Shown here one piece after another: positions 1-6,303 of a DNA stretch of 26,346 nucleotides. This DNA is from Pelotomaculum_B sp041645005. Lineage in GTDB: Bacteria; Bacillota; Desulfotomaculia; Desulfotomaculales; Pelotomaculaceae. The notes under the pieces are model-generated. The model saw nothing but the letters and a program-made list of their open reading frames with translations, had not been told where the DNA came from and made no database searches. A program made the position numbers and the translations under genes. Within the stretch, counting starts at the first letter, position 1, and each line of letters starts with the position of its first letter. The stretch covers positions 1 through 26,346 of the forward strand of contig JBAZQW010000004.1 of the NCBI GenBank assembly GCA_041645005.1, written 5' to 3'.

Positions 1-28
1 CCGGTTTGGACAATCTGACTATAATCTC

Positions 29-44
29 TGCAAATCTTGTGCCA
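29..44 (-). promoter_or_regulatory. Sigma-54 (-24/-12) promoter reading leftwards out of the window
   Basis: On the minus strand the bases read TGGCACAAGATTTGCA. This matches the sigma-54 consensus TGGCAC-N5-TTGCW with the exact GG-N10-GC spacing, and departs only at the weakly conserved G after TGGCAC. Transcription would start near position 18 and run off the left edge, so the target gene is not in the window. A sigma-54-dependent activator gene lies only about 370 bp away on the same strand and is the obvious candidate partner (inference). Confidence 0.7.
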
Positions 45-90
45 CTGCTTTCTGGACATTTAAAAATTATTTAATCTGAAAACAAAGAAA

Positions 91-126
91 TGCCCACTCT
101 GATGCTAAAACTCATCACAGTGGGCA
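91..126 (-). terminator. Leftward intrinsic terminator (distal)
   Basis: TGCCCACT (91-98) pairs with AGTGGGCA (119-126). An inner GATG/CATC stem and an eight-base loop lie between them. On the minus strand the hairpin is followed by TTTCTTTGTTTT. It probably backs up the terminator at 251-296 and isolates the sigma-54 promoter at 29-44 from read-through of the regulator gene. Confidence 0.6.
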
Positions 127-250
127 TGATGCCTATAGATCCTGGTTGAAATGATATGCACATTGCCATCAAGCGATGATTAATAACATCAGTTATCAAA
201 ATCATGTCGGAAGATGGCAGATATAGTTAATCATGGCAACAATATCTATA
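127..250. other. Candidate upstream activator region between terminators and sigma-54 promoter
   Basis: No gene is seen here. The stretch holds short inverted repeats: ATAAC-4-GTTAT at 183-187/192-196, TGCCATC at 164-170 with GATGGCA at 213-219, and AGATAT at 219-224 with ATATCT at 242-247. They lie about 120-210 bp upstream of the sigma-54 promoter, the usual distance for binding sites of AAA+ activators. Assigning them to the regulator at 417-1943 is inference. Confidence 0.25.
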
Positions 251-296
251 ACAAAAAAAGCTTTACGCCGATGCATCCATCCATTACGTAAAGCTT
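251..296 (-). terminator. Intrinsic terminator of the sigma-54 activator gene
   Basis: AAGCTTTACG (258-267) and CGTAAAGCTT (287-296) form a perfect 10-bp stem with a 19-base loop. On the minus strand the stem is followed by TTTTTTTGTTAT. It lies 120 bp downstream of the regulator stop codon. Confidence 0.8.
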
Positions 297-416
297 AATG
301 AATCTTTATCCGGTTAGTTACCATGCGAGATTGCAGATTTTAAAAACACTTGTCAATAAAACATCACTGATGCAATAATACATATACAAACATTATGATA
401 AATAAATTTTCTTCAA

Positions 417-1943
417 TTATAAATTTTTGGGGTCATCTTCACTTATTGTAATATTGTATTTTTGGGATTTCCGCACAATCGTAGACTGATCAACCCCTAA
501 AACCCTGGCAGCCTTTCTTGTGCTTCCATGCTTTTTTAAAGCTTGTTTAATCATCTGCTTTTCTAACTCATCAAGAGCATCTTTTAAAGATGTATGTTCG
601 GGGAAATCAACGTTTACCTCGGAATGAACGTTATTTCTTATTGTCAACGGCAGGTGTTGTGATTGGATTTCCTTTTCATTTGTCATTACAACCATTCGCT
701 CAATTGCATTTTCCAGTTCCCGGATGTTTCCCGGCCACGAGTATTCTAGAAACCTGTCAATGACCTCGGAAGAAAAGATTTTGTTAAAATTATACTTCTT
801 GTTGATATTATCTAAAAAGTGCACCGTAAGCAGGGGTATATCTTCCTTGCGCTCACGTAAGGGAGGGACATCAATGGTTACAACGTTGAGCCGGTAATAC
901 AGGTCATCCCTGAACCTTTCCAGCTTGACCATTTCCATAAGATCTTTGTTGGTTGCCGCTATAATCCTGGCATCAACCGGAATAGGCTTAAGTCCTCCCA
1001 CTCTTGATACTTCATGATGCTGCAAAACCCTCAGCAGCTTTACCTGAAGGTTCAAAGACAACTCCCCAACCTCATCAAGAAACAAAGTTCCCCTCTCCGC
1101 TAATTCAAACATGCCCGGTTTTCCATGTTTGTTTGCCCCGGTAAAGGCTCCTGGCTCATAGCCGAATAGTTCCGATTCCAGTAAATTTTCCGGGATAGCG
1201 CCGCAGTTGATCTTGATCATAGGTCCTTTAGAGCGGTTGCTTAGACGGTGGATTGAGTTAGCGATTATTTCCTTGCCAACCCCCGATTCACCTGTAATCA
1301 GAACCGTTGAGTCTACTTTAGCAACCTGCGCCGCCATTTCCAGCGCTTTTTTAGTCTTTGAACTGCAGGCGACAATATTATCGTTTTTTACCTGTTGGAT
1401 ACGCATCTGTTCCAGCTCAGCGGCGTATTTTACATTTAGCTGTTGTGTTTCATCCAATCGATCTTTAAGATTGACTATTTCGGTGATATCTCTTACATTT
1501 ACAACTACTCTTTTAATATTACCGTTATCATAAAAAACCGGTATTCCTGTGGCCATGATTTTCTGGCCTAACTTATCTCCCCTTGTCATTTTTAACATTA
1601 TGGTAACTTCTTTTTTAGTCTTAAGTGCATTAATAGCGGCAGATTCAGACCAAAACCCTTCGTCAACCATGTCCTGGGCGTTTTTCCCCACAACAAAGTC
1701 CCTCGTTATGCCGCAAATGCGTTCCCACGCACTGTTTACCATTAGAATTATACCTCCACCATCGATGATAAATATGCCATCGTGGGAGGTCTCAATAACC
1801 TGTTCCAGTTCGCTGGCGACGCGCCGAGCTTCTGAAATTCCCATATTGCCAATAGGATCAAAATCTCCCGAAGTTTTTATGGTAAAAAAGTAAGGGTTAT
1901 CATTTTTATTAGCCTTGTTGGAGTTGACATTTTTGCTAATCAT
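417..1943 (-). CDS. Sigma-54-dependent transcriptional activator, PAS - AAA+ - HTH
   Basis: This is a 508-aa cytoplasmic enhancer-binding protein that uses ATP hydrolysis to open sigma-54 RNA polymerase complexes. A PAS domain (about residues 40-155) is followed by a short coiled linker (160-185) and the AAA+ domain. The AAA+ domain shows Walker A GESGVGKE (218-225), the sigma-54-contacting GAFTGA loop (265-270), Walker B LFLDEV (287-292) and the RDDLYYRLNV segment (345-354). The C-terminal helix-turn-helix (about 473-497, STRKAARVLGVDQSTIVRK) looks TyrR-like rather than a standard Fis type. The start is set at 1943 because GGAGG lies six bases upstream of that ATG; an upstream in-frame ATG at 1985 has no ribosome site. 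There is no receiver domain, so the PAS domain probably senses a small molecule (inference). Its likely target is the gene behind the promoter at 29-44. Confidence 0.93.
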   Translation of the reverse strand: MISKNVNSNKANKNDNPYFFTIKTSGDFDPIGNMGISEARRVASELEQVIETSHDGIFIIDGGGIILMVNSAWERICGITRDFVVGKNAQDMVDEGFWSESAAINALKTKKEVTIMLKMTRGDKLGQKIMATGIPVFYDNGNIKRVVVNVRDITEIVNLKDRLDETQQLNVKYAAELEQMRIQQVKNDNIVACSSKTKKALEMAAQVAKVDSTVLITGESGVGKEIIANSIHRLSNRSKGPMIKINCGAIPENLLESELFGYEPGAFTGANKHGKPGMFELAERGTLFLDEVGELSLNLQVKLLRVLQHHEVSRVGGLKPIPVDARIIAATNKDLMEMVKLERFRDDLYYRLNVVTIDVPPLRERKEDIPLLTVHFLDNINKKYNFNKIFSSEVIDRFLEYSWPGNIRELENAIERMVVMTNEKEIQSQHLPLTIRNNVHSEVNVDFPEHTSLKDALDELEKQMIKQALKKHGSTRKAARVLGVDQSTIVRKSQKYNITISEDDPKNL

Positions 1944-2200
1944 GGCAAACCTCCTTTTTCTTTTTGTTACCCCACAATCTACCAAATCTATGAAATATTA
2001 TTAAGCAAAAATCAGACCAGATTTTTAGCATAAACTATTTTTAACTTAAAATTGCTTGAAATTTCTATGCGAGTCCTAAAATTTTTCAAACGTTGAAAGG
2101 GATTAACAAAAAAAGGTATAAATAAAGACTATGATGTCCACCGGTTGCATGAAAATTTAGGAATTCACTAATTTGTAACATCAAGGGCCAAAGTGGCCGT

Positions 2201-2226
2201 ATTACCAATATGCATGCATTGGTAAT
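2201..2226. repeat. Inverted repeat, possible operator or activator site
   Basis: ATTACCAAT (2201-2209) and ATTGGTAAT (2218-2226) are perfect 9-bp arms around ATGCATGC, itself part of the palindrome TGCATGCA. No T-tract follows on either strand, so a protein-binding site is more likely than a terminator. It lies about 260 bp upstream of the activator start codon. Confidence 0.45.
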
Positions 2227-2370
2227 ATATAACAATCTCCTATATATTTCGACTATTTTTATTTCATAGATGACGATTTTAATTGGAGAAATTGCGTTCC
2301 CGTCATGCCGGTGTATTCTACGATGTAAAATCTTTTTAGGGTAACTATTGGTGCAATAATTATAATGAAT

Positions 2371-2411
2371 AATAATGCCATCAGCAAATGTCAATTGCTG
2401 GTGGCATTATT
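2371..2411 (-). terminator. Terminator-like hairpin after the GntR gene
   Basis: Arms 2371-2387 and 2395-2411 match over 17 bp with one non-Watson-Crick position and a seven-base loop. On the minus strand the distal arm ends in TTATT and continues TATTCATTATAATTATT, a U-rich but interrupted tail. It lies 40 bp after the GntR stop. Confidence 0.6.
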
Positions 2412-2452
2412 ATTGCTATTATTTCCCATAAGCACTTAATACTGTGAACTTT

Positions 2453-2866
2453 TTATATCCTATGTTTTGATGACAGCAGGCTTAAAGCATAATCCAGCAA
2501 TTCCGAGGTCAGATGTTCAATATCCGAGTTTAGTCTGTTCCTTTCCTGGATTAAATTGGTCAGCCGCTCGTGCATTTCTTTGATAACTTGATACTGGCTG
2601 GACTCAGCTAAATATTCCTTTGCCGCTTCAACCGAATTCATAAGCACACCGGCTCCGGGAACCACCTTGACCACGCCCGCTTCCTGCAAAAGAGACAGCG
2701 CCCTCCTGATAGTTTCAGGTGAAACATTGTAAAGCCCGGCTAAAGTTGATCGGCCCGATATCTTCTGCCCCTCTTTATAGGCCCCATTAGTAACTCTTTC
2801 CGCCATATCCATGGCTATGGTGATGTAACGGGCGATATGCAGAGGGGAATTAGTTATATTTTCCAT
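2453..2866 (-). CDS. GntR-family transcriptional regulator (short, coiled-coil C-terminus)
   Basis: This 137-aa protein has an N-terminal GntR winged helix (about residues 8-75: ISGRSTLAGLYNVSPETIRR as the helix-turn-helix, then the wing GVVKVVPGAGVL). The remaining 60 residues are predicted mostly helical or coiled (IKEMHERLTNLIQERNRLNS). There is no FadR or UTRA effector domain, so it resembles the minimal YtrA-type members that dimerise through a short helical tail. The start at 2866 is supported by AAAGGTGA seven bases upstream; an in-frame extension to 2992 would run back through the promoter. It is divergent from the beta-propeller gene with a 198-bp shared regulatory region, so it may control that gene and itself (inference). 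Confidence 0.85.
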   Translation of the reverse strand: MENITNSPLHIARYITIAMDMAERVTNGAYKEGQKISGRSTLAGLYNVSPETIRRALSLLQEAGVVKVVPGAGVLMNSVEAAKEYLAESSQYQVIKEMHERLTNLIQERNRLNSDIEHLTSELLDYALSLLSSKHRI

Positions 2867-2909
2867 GATTATTTCACCTTTTAATAAAAGTAATTGGCAC
2901 CCGTATTCC

Positions 2910-2938
2910 ATTATAATAACAACCCGGAATAATAACAA
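2910..2938 (-). promoter_or_regulatory. Sigma-A promoter of the GntR gene
   Basis: On the minus strand TTGTTA (2938-2933), a 17-base spacer and TATAAT (2915-2910) form a near-consensus promoter. The start site would be near 2903, giving a leader of about 37 bases before the ATG at 2866. Confidence 0.7.
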
Positions 2939-2941
2939 CCC
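2913..2941. repeat. Two 13-bp direct repeats over the GntR promoter
   Basis: ATAATAACAACCC occurs at 2913-2925 and again at 2929-2941, a period of 16 bp. The two copies cover the -10 to -35 interval of the GntR promoter, where a bound regulator would block transcription. An autoregulatory operator is a reasonable inference. Confidence 0.5.
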
Positions 2942-3008
2942 AGCCAAAAAAACAGAAGTTTTTCCTGGATTATAAAAATCACTCCTTCTCATGGTAAAAC
3001 GAACCAGA

Positions 3009-3036
3009 TTGATAATTTTCGCGTCTAAACTAATAA
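3009..3036 (+). promoter_or_regulatory. Candidate sigma-A promoter of the beta-propeller gene
   Basis: TTGATA (3009-3014), a 16-base spacer and TAATAA (3031-3036) sit about 28 bp before the start codon at 3065 and are divergent from the GntR promoter. The -10 box is imperfect. Confidence 0.45.
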
Positions 3037-3064
3037 ATAAATAGTTGGAAGCGAGGTTTTGCCA

Positions 3065-5467
3065 ATGAGAAAAATAATATTTTATGGAATTATTTTGCTG
3101 ACAATGACCACCTTCTTAGTTTTCAGGTCTCACCCTGGAGCAAACGCTGAGCCAAATCATACCGCCACTTTCATTATAGACCAGAGAACATACGTCACTG
3201 ACAGTCAGGCAAAATCTATGGACGCCGCGCCATTTATTGAAAACGGGCGGTCGTTTGTGCCTGCCCGCTATCTCGCCCTGGCTCTCGGAGTACCGGAGGA
3301 CAAAATAATCTGGAACTCCTCTTCCTCCACGTTAACCCTGGTGCGGGATGATGTCACTGTCAGCCTGGCAACCGGCAGCAACATAATTTACATAGATGAC
3401 CTGCCGCTTACCATGGATGTGGCCCCAGTGCTGCGCAACGACAGGACCTACCTGCCCGCCAGGTACATAGCGGAAGCCTTTGGCTACTCTGTCGGCTGGG
3501 ATGGAGCGGTTAAGGCCGTTTTAATCGGACCGCCGGGAAATCTGCCCCAGCCGTCACAGGACGTTTTGCCTGTTGTGGGAACTTATGAGAACTTGAAAGA
3601 CCTTTTGGAAAAATCACAAGTCCTTACCCGAGTTGGTATTATGAATGACATGGCCATTGCGCCGGGAGTAGTTGGCAGCGCCCCACCAAGAGCGGCGCAG
3701 GAGTCAAAATCAACCGCGGCGGCGCCCACCGCCGGGGCGGGCCTGTCAGACACCAACGCGGCAGATTACTCTAAAACCAATACCCAGGTTGAGGGAGTAG
3801 ATGAAGCCGATATTGTTAAGACTGATGGAACATACATTTATCAGGTTAACCGGGAAAGGATAATCATAGCCAGGGCCGCTCCTCCCGAAGATATGGAAGT
3901 TATTAGCGTCCTGAACTATACCGGCAAAGATTTTTCTCCTCAAGAGATGTATGTTGACGACAACCACCTGGTGGTAATCGGCAGCACCCGCACCTATGGT
4001 ATTCACCCGTTATATAGTGAAAACGGCGCCTCGCCAGGGCTAAAAATAATGCCTCCTTACAACTACTACAGGGAAATGGTGAAGGCTGTCATTTACAATA
4101 TCGAGGACAAGTCAAGCATTAAACAAGAGCGTGAACTGGAACTAAACGGCAATTATGTTTCTTCGCGTAAAGTAGGTCAGTCGCTTTACCTGATAGCCAA
4201 TAAAAATATTTATTTCTATCCCGGCAGGGAAATAGAAGAACCCAAACCCCTATACCGGGATTCGGTGGTCAGCGACAATTTCAATGAAATTGATTACCCC
4301 AGTATCAGATGTTTCCCTGATTTTGTTGAGCCCAGCTACCTCATGGTAGCCGGCCTTAATTTAGACCAGCCGGATGAAAAAGCTAATGTTTCCAGCTTCC
4401 TTGGCTCCGGACAGAATGTTTATGCCTCAACCGAAAACCTTTACGTTGCGGTAACCGGTTACAGCTATTATAGAGAGCCGTTTGCTGATATTATGCCGCC
4501 CACGGACATGAGCAAAACTAAGATTTACAAATTCCAGATAAACGAAGGGCAGCTAAGTTATGCCGCCAGCGGCGAGGCGCCAGGCACCATCTTGAACCAG
4601 TTTTCAATGGATGAACATGAGGGGTATTTCCGTATCGCAACCACCAGCGGTGATGTTTGGCGCGCCGGTGCATACACCTCGCAAAACAACCTGTACGTAC
4701 TGGACAGTAGCCTTGCTGTAGTGGGGAAAATCGAGGGCATCGCACCCGGCGAAAAGATTTATTCCGTCAGGTTCACGGGGGATCGCGGCTATATTGTAAC
4801 CTTCAAGACCGTAGACCCGTTTTTTGTCCTGGACTTAACAGACCCGCAGCACCCAGGCATACTTGGCGCGCTAAAAATACCCGGCTACAGCGACTACCTC
4901 CACCCTTATGACGATAACCATATTATCGGTTTCGGAAAAGATACGGTGGAAATGAGCGGCAACGGCTGGAACGGCAGCCCGGGTGAAAGCATGGCTTTCT
5001 ATATGGGAATGAAGATGGCTATTTTTGATGTGAGCGATGTGAGCAACCCGGTGGAAATGTTCAGGGCCAATATCGGGGACAGGGGGACTGACTCTGAACT
5101 CCTGCGCAACCATAAAGCATTGTTGTTTGCGAAAGATAAAAACCTGCTGGCGTTTCCAGTCACGGTGATGGAAGTAAAAGGAGACGGCTATAATTCCGGA
5201 TCAACTGTACCTGAATACGGCACCTTTACTTTTCAGGGAGCCTATGTGTACAACATTGACCTGGCCAGCGGTTTTACCCTGAAAGGCAGGATCACCCACC
5301 TGTCAGGCGAAGATTACCTGAAAGCCGGCAACTACTGGTATAACAGCGAGAAAGACATCGAACGCATCGTTTATATTGACGATACCCTCTACACTTTATC
5401 CCAGCGGATGCTCAAAGCCAACCAGATTGATGACCTGCAGGAGGTAAGTAGTCTGGAAATAAAATAA
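3065..5467 (+). CDS. Secreted copper-amine-oxidase-N-like / beta-propeller protein
   Basis: This 800-aa exported protein opens with a signal peptide (MRKIIFYGIILLTMTTFLVF, cleavage probably after GANA near residue 28). Next come two copies of the copper amine oxidase N-terminal-like fold (about 30-155; RSFVPARYLALALG and RTYLPARYIAEAFG mark the repeats). This fold is common on Firmicute cell-surface proteins and does not imply oxidase activity. A low-complexity Ala/Pro/Thr linker (about 200-235) leads to a long C-terminal domain that looks like the secreted beta-propeller family distantly related to WD-40 (about 235-800, starting NTQVEGVDEADIVKTDG). The ATG at 3065 is preferred over the TTG at 3059 because GAGG lies eight bases upstream of it. 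The molecular function is unknown. It is the only plus-strand gene and is monocistronic. Confidence 0.88.
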   Translation: MRKIIFYGIILLTMTTFLVFRSHPGANAEPNHTATFIIDQRTYVTDSQAKSMDAAPFIENGRSFVPARYLALALGVPEDKIIWNSSSSTLTLVRDDVTVSLATGSNIIYIDDLPLTMDVAPVLRNDRTYLPARYIAEAFGYSVGWDGAVKAVLIGPPGNLPQPSQDVLPVVGTYENLKDLLEKSQVLTRVGIMNDMAIAPGVVGSAPPRAAQESKSTAAAPTAGAGLSDTNAADYSKTNTQVEGVDEADIVKTDGTYIYQVNRERIIIARAAPPEDMEVISVLNYTGKDFSPQEMYVDDNHLVVIGSTRTYGIHPLYSENGASPGLKIMPPYNYYREMVKAVIYNIEDKSSIKQERELELNGNYVSSRKVGQSLYLIANKNIYFYPGREIEEPKPLYRDSVVSDNFNEIDYPSIRCFPDFVEPSYLMVAGLNLDQPDEKANVSSFLGSGQNVYASTENLYVAVTGYSYYREPFADIMPPTDMSKTKIYKFQINEGQLSYAASGEAPGTILNQFSMDEHEGYFRIATTSGDVWRAGAYTSQNNLYVLDSSLAVVGKIEGIAPGEKIYSVRFTGDRGYIVTFKTVDPFFVLDLTDPQHPGILGALKIPGYSDYLHPYDDNHIIGFGKDTVEMSGNGWNGSPGESMAFYMGMKMAIFDVSDVSNPVEMFRANIGDRGTDSELLRNHKALLFAKDKNLLAFPVTVMEVKGDGYNSGSTVPEYGTFTFQGAYVYNIDLASGFTLKGRITHLSGEDYLKAGNYWYNSEKDIERIVYIDDTLYTLSQRMLKANQIDDLQEVSSLEIK

Positions 5468-5476
5468 CATAGGTAG

Positions 5477-5551
5477 GGGGACAGGTCATTAACTTATTTA
5501 CTTTCCATAAAAAAATACAAAAGATAGTAAATAAGTTAATGACCTGTCCCC
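5477..5551. repeat. Perfect 26-bp inverted repeat, REP-like palindrome between convergent genes
   Basis: Arms 5477-5502 and 5526-5551 are exact reverse complements over 26 bp with a 23-base A-rich loop. The outer ends read GGGGACAGGTCATTAAC and its complement. It fills the 90-bp gap between two convergent stop codons and would form a very strong hairpin from either strand, so it can serve as a bidirectional terminator although no U-tract follows. The GGGGACAGGT end resembles palindromes mobilised by REP-associated (Y1) transposases; that link is inference. Confidence 0.85.
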
Positions 5552-5557
5552 ATTCAT

Positions 5558-6034
5558 CTAAATAAACAAATTCACATTGGCTTCGTCGGCTTCGCCCAGG
5601 TAGGTGGCCACGCCGGCAAATTCAAGCCCGTCGATTAATTCCTCCTCCTTAAAACCCATCACGTCCATCGACATGGTGCAGGCGATCATCTTCACTCCTA
5701 AAGCCTGGGCTGATTCTAACAGCTCTTGAATGGTGTTTACCTGCTTCTGCTTCATGATGCTTTTCATCATAATGGCTCCGATTCCGCCAAAGTTCATTTT
5801 GGAAAGTCCCAGCTTCCCCGCCCCGCGCGGCATCATCCAGCCAAACATGGCTTCCAGGAAACTTTTCTTGGTTCTAATCTTTTCCGGCTTTCTCAGAATG
5901 TTGAGGCCCCAGAAAGTAAAGAACATGGTCACTTCATTGCCCATAGCCGCGGCCCCGTTGGCGATGATAAAGGAAGCCAGGGCTTTGTCCAGGTCGCCGC
6001 TGAACACTATAATGGTTTTTTTGTTTTCACTCAT
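5558..6034 (-). CDS. DsrE/DsrF/DrsH-like family protein
   Basis: This 158-aa cytoplasmic protein belongs to the DsrE-like superfamily. It has an N-terminal strand-loop KKTIIVFSGDLDKALASF, the FFTFWGLNIL strand, the GKLGLSKMNFGGIG segment typical of the COG2210 subgroup, and a single cysteine, C119, in ACTMSMDVMG. In characterised relatives that cysteine carries persulfide sulfur passed to or from TusA, here encoded immediately upstream. It is the last gene of the sulfur operon, 31 bp after tusA, with a GGAGGG site before the ATG. Whether it is a sulfur carrier or a membrane-associated accessory protein cannot be told from sequence. Confidence 0.88.
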   Translation of the reverse strand: MSENKKTIIVFSGDLDKALASFIIANGAAAMGNEVTMFFTFWGLNILRKPEKIRTKKSFLEAMFGWMMPRGAGKLGLSKMNFGGIGAIMMKSIMKQKQVNTIQELLESAQALGVKMIACTMSMDVMGFKEEELIDGLEFAGVATYLGEADEANVNLFI

Positions 6035-6065
6035 AAAAAGCCCTCCACTTAATCAGTGCGACATT

Positions 6066-6290
6066 TCAGCACTTTTTGATTTTGGCTTTGATCACTCCAC
6101 CTTCTTCTTCCAGGGAGAGCAGCTCATTTTTTGTTTTTTTGCACCAGGCGGCAATATCTTTTTTAAAGCCCTGATCAGTTACTTCAATACATAAAATATC
6201 TCCAACAGCACAGGCCTGAGCCTCCTTAAAAATCTGCACGATGGGGCCGGGACACTGCAAACCTCTCGCGTTAATATGCTTTTCAGCCAT
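6066..6290 (-). CDS. tusA: TusA-family sulfurtransferase
   Basis: This 74-aa protein has the family signature CPGP (C13-P16) at the start of the first helix, after the strand HINARGLQ. In the TusA/SirA/YedF family that cysteine accepts and relays persulfide sulfur. The length is typical. An AGGAGG lies about eight bases before the ATG. There are additional cysteines later in the chain, including the C-terminal residue. It is sandwiched between a rhodanese-containing persulfide reductase and a DsrE-like protein, which suggests a dedicated relay rather than tRNA thiolation; this is inference. Confidence 0.9.
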   Translation of the reverse strand: MAEKHINARGLQCPGPIVQIFKEAQACAVGDILCIEVTDQGFKKDIAAWCKKTKNELLSLEEEGGVIKAKIKKC

Positions 6291-6303
6291 TTTATAAATC
6301 CTC

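Larger units (their letters stand above)
1986..2452. other. AT-rich gene-poor region with inverted repeats
   Basis: I see no convincing gene. The stretch contains a small hairpin GGCCA-3-TGGCC (2186-2198), a near-perfect palindrome (2201-2226), the GntR terminator (2371-2411), and a weak minus-strand sigma-54-like sequence at 2004-2019 (TGGTCTGATTTTTGCT, GG-N10-GC correct but a poor -24 box). The last could drive the activator gene, about 60 bp upstream of its start. A 102-codon minus-strand open frame (2086-2394) has no ribosome site and AT-biased composition, and I do not call it. Confidence 0.5.

Noticed and set aside
1944..1985. Fourteen-residue N-terminal extension of the sigma-54 activator
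   Set aside because: The extension would include the GGAGG ribosome site used by the ATG at 1943 and has no site of its own.
2086..2394. 102-codon minus-strand open frame between the activator and GntR genes
   Set aside because: It has no ribosome site, low-complexity AT-driven residue use and no recognisable domain, and its start overlaps the GntR terminator hairpin.
2402..2417. Plus-strand sigma-54-like sequence TGGCATTATTATTGCT
   Set aside because: It is part of one arm of the GntR terminator and is followed by no plus-strand gene, so it is probably a chance match.
2867..2992. Forty-two-residue N-terminal extension of the GntR protein, with an apparent membrane segment
   Set aside because: It would translate through the near-consensus promoter and the 13-bp repeats; the ATG at 2866 has a good ribosome site.
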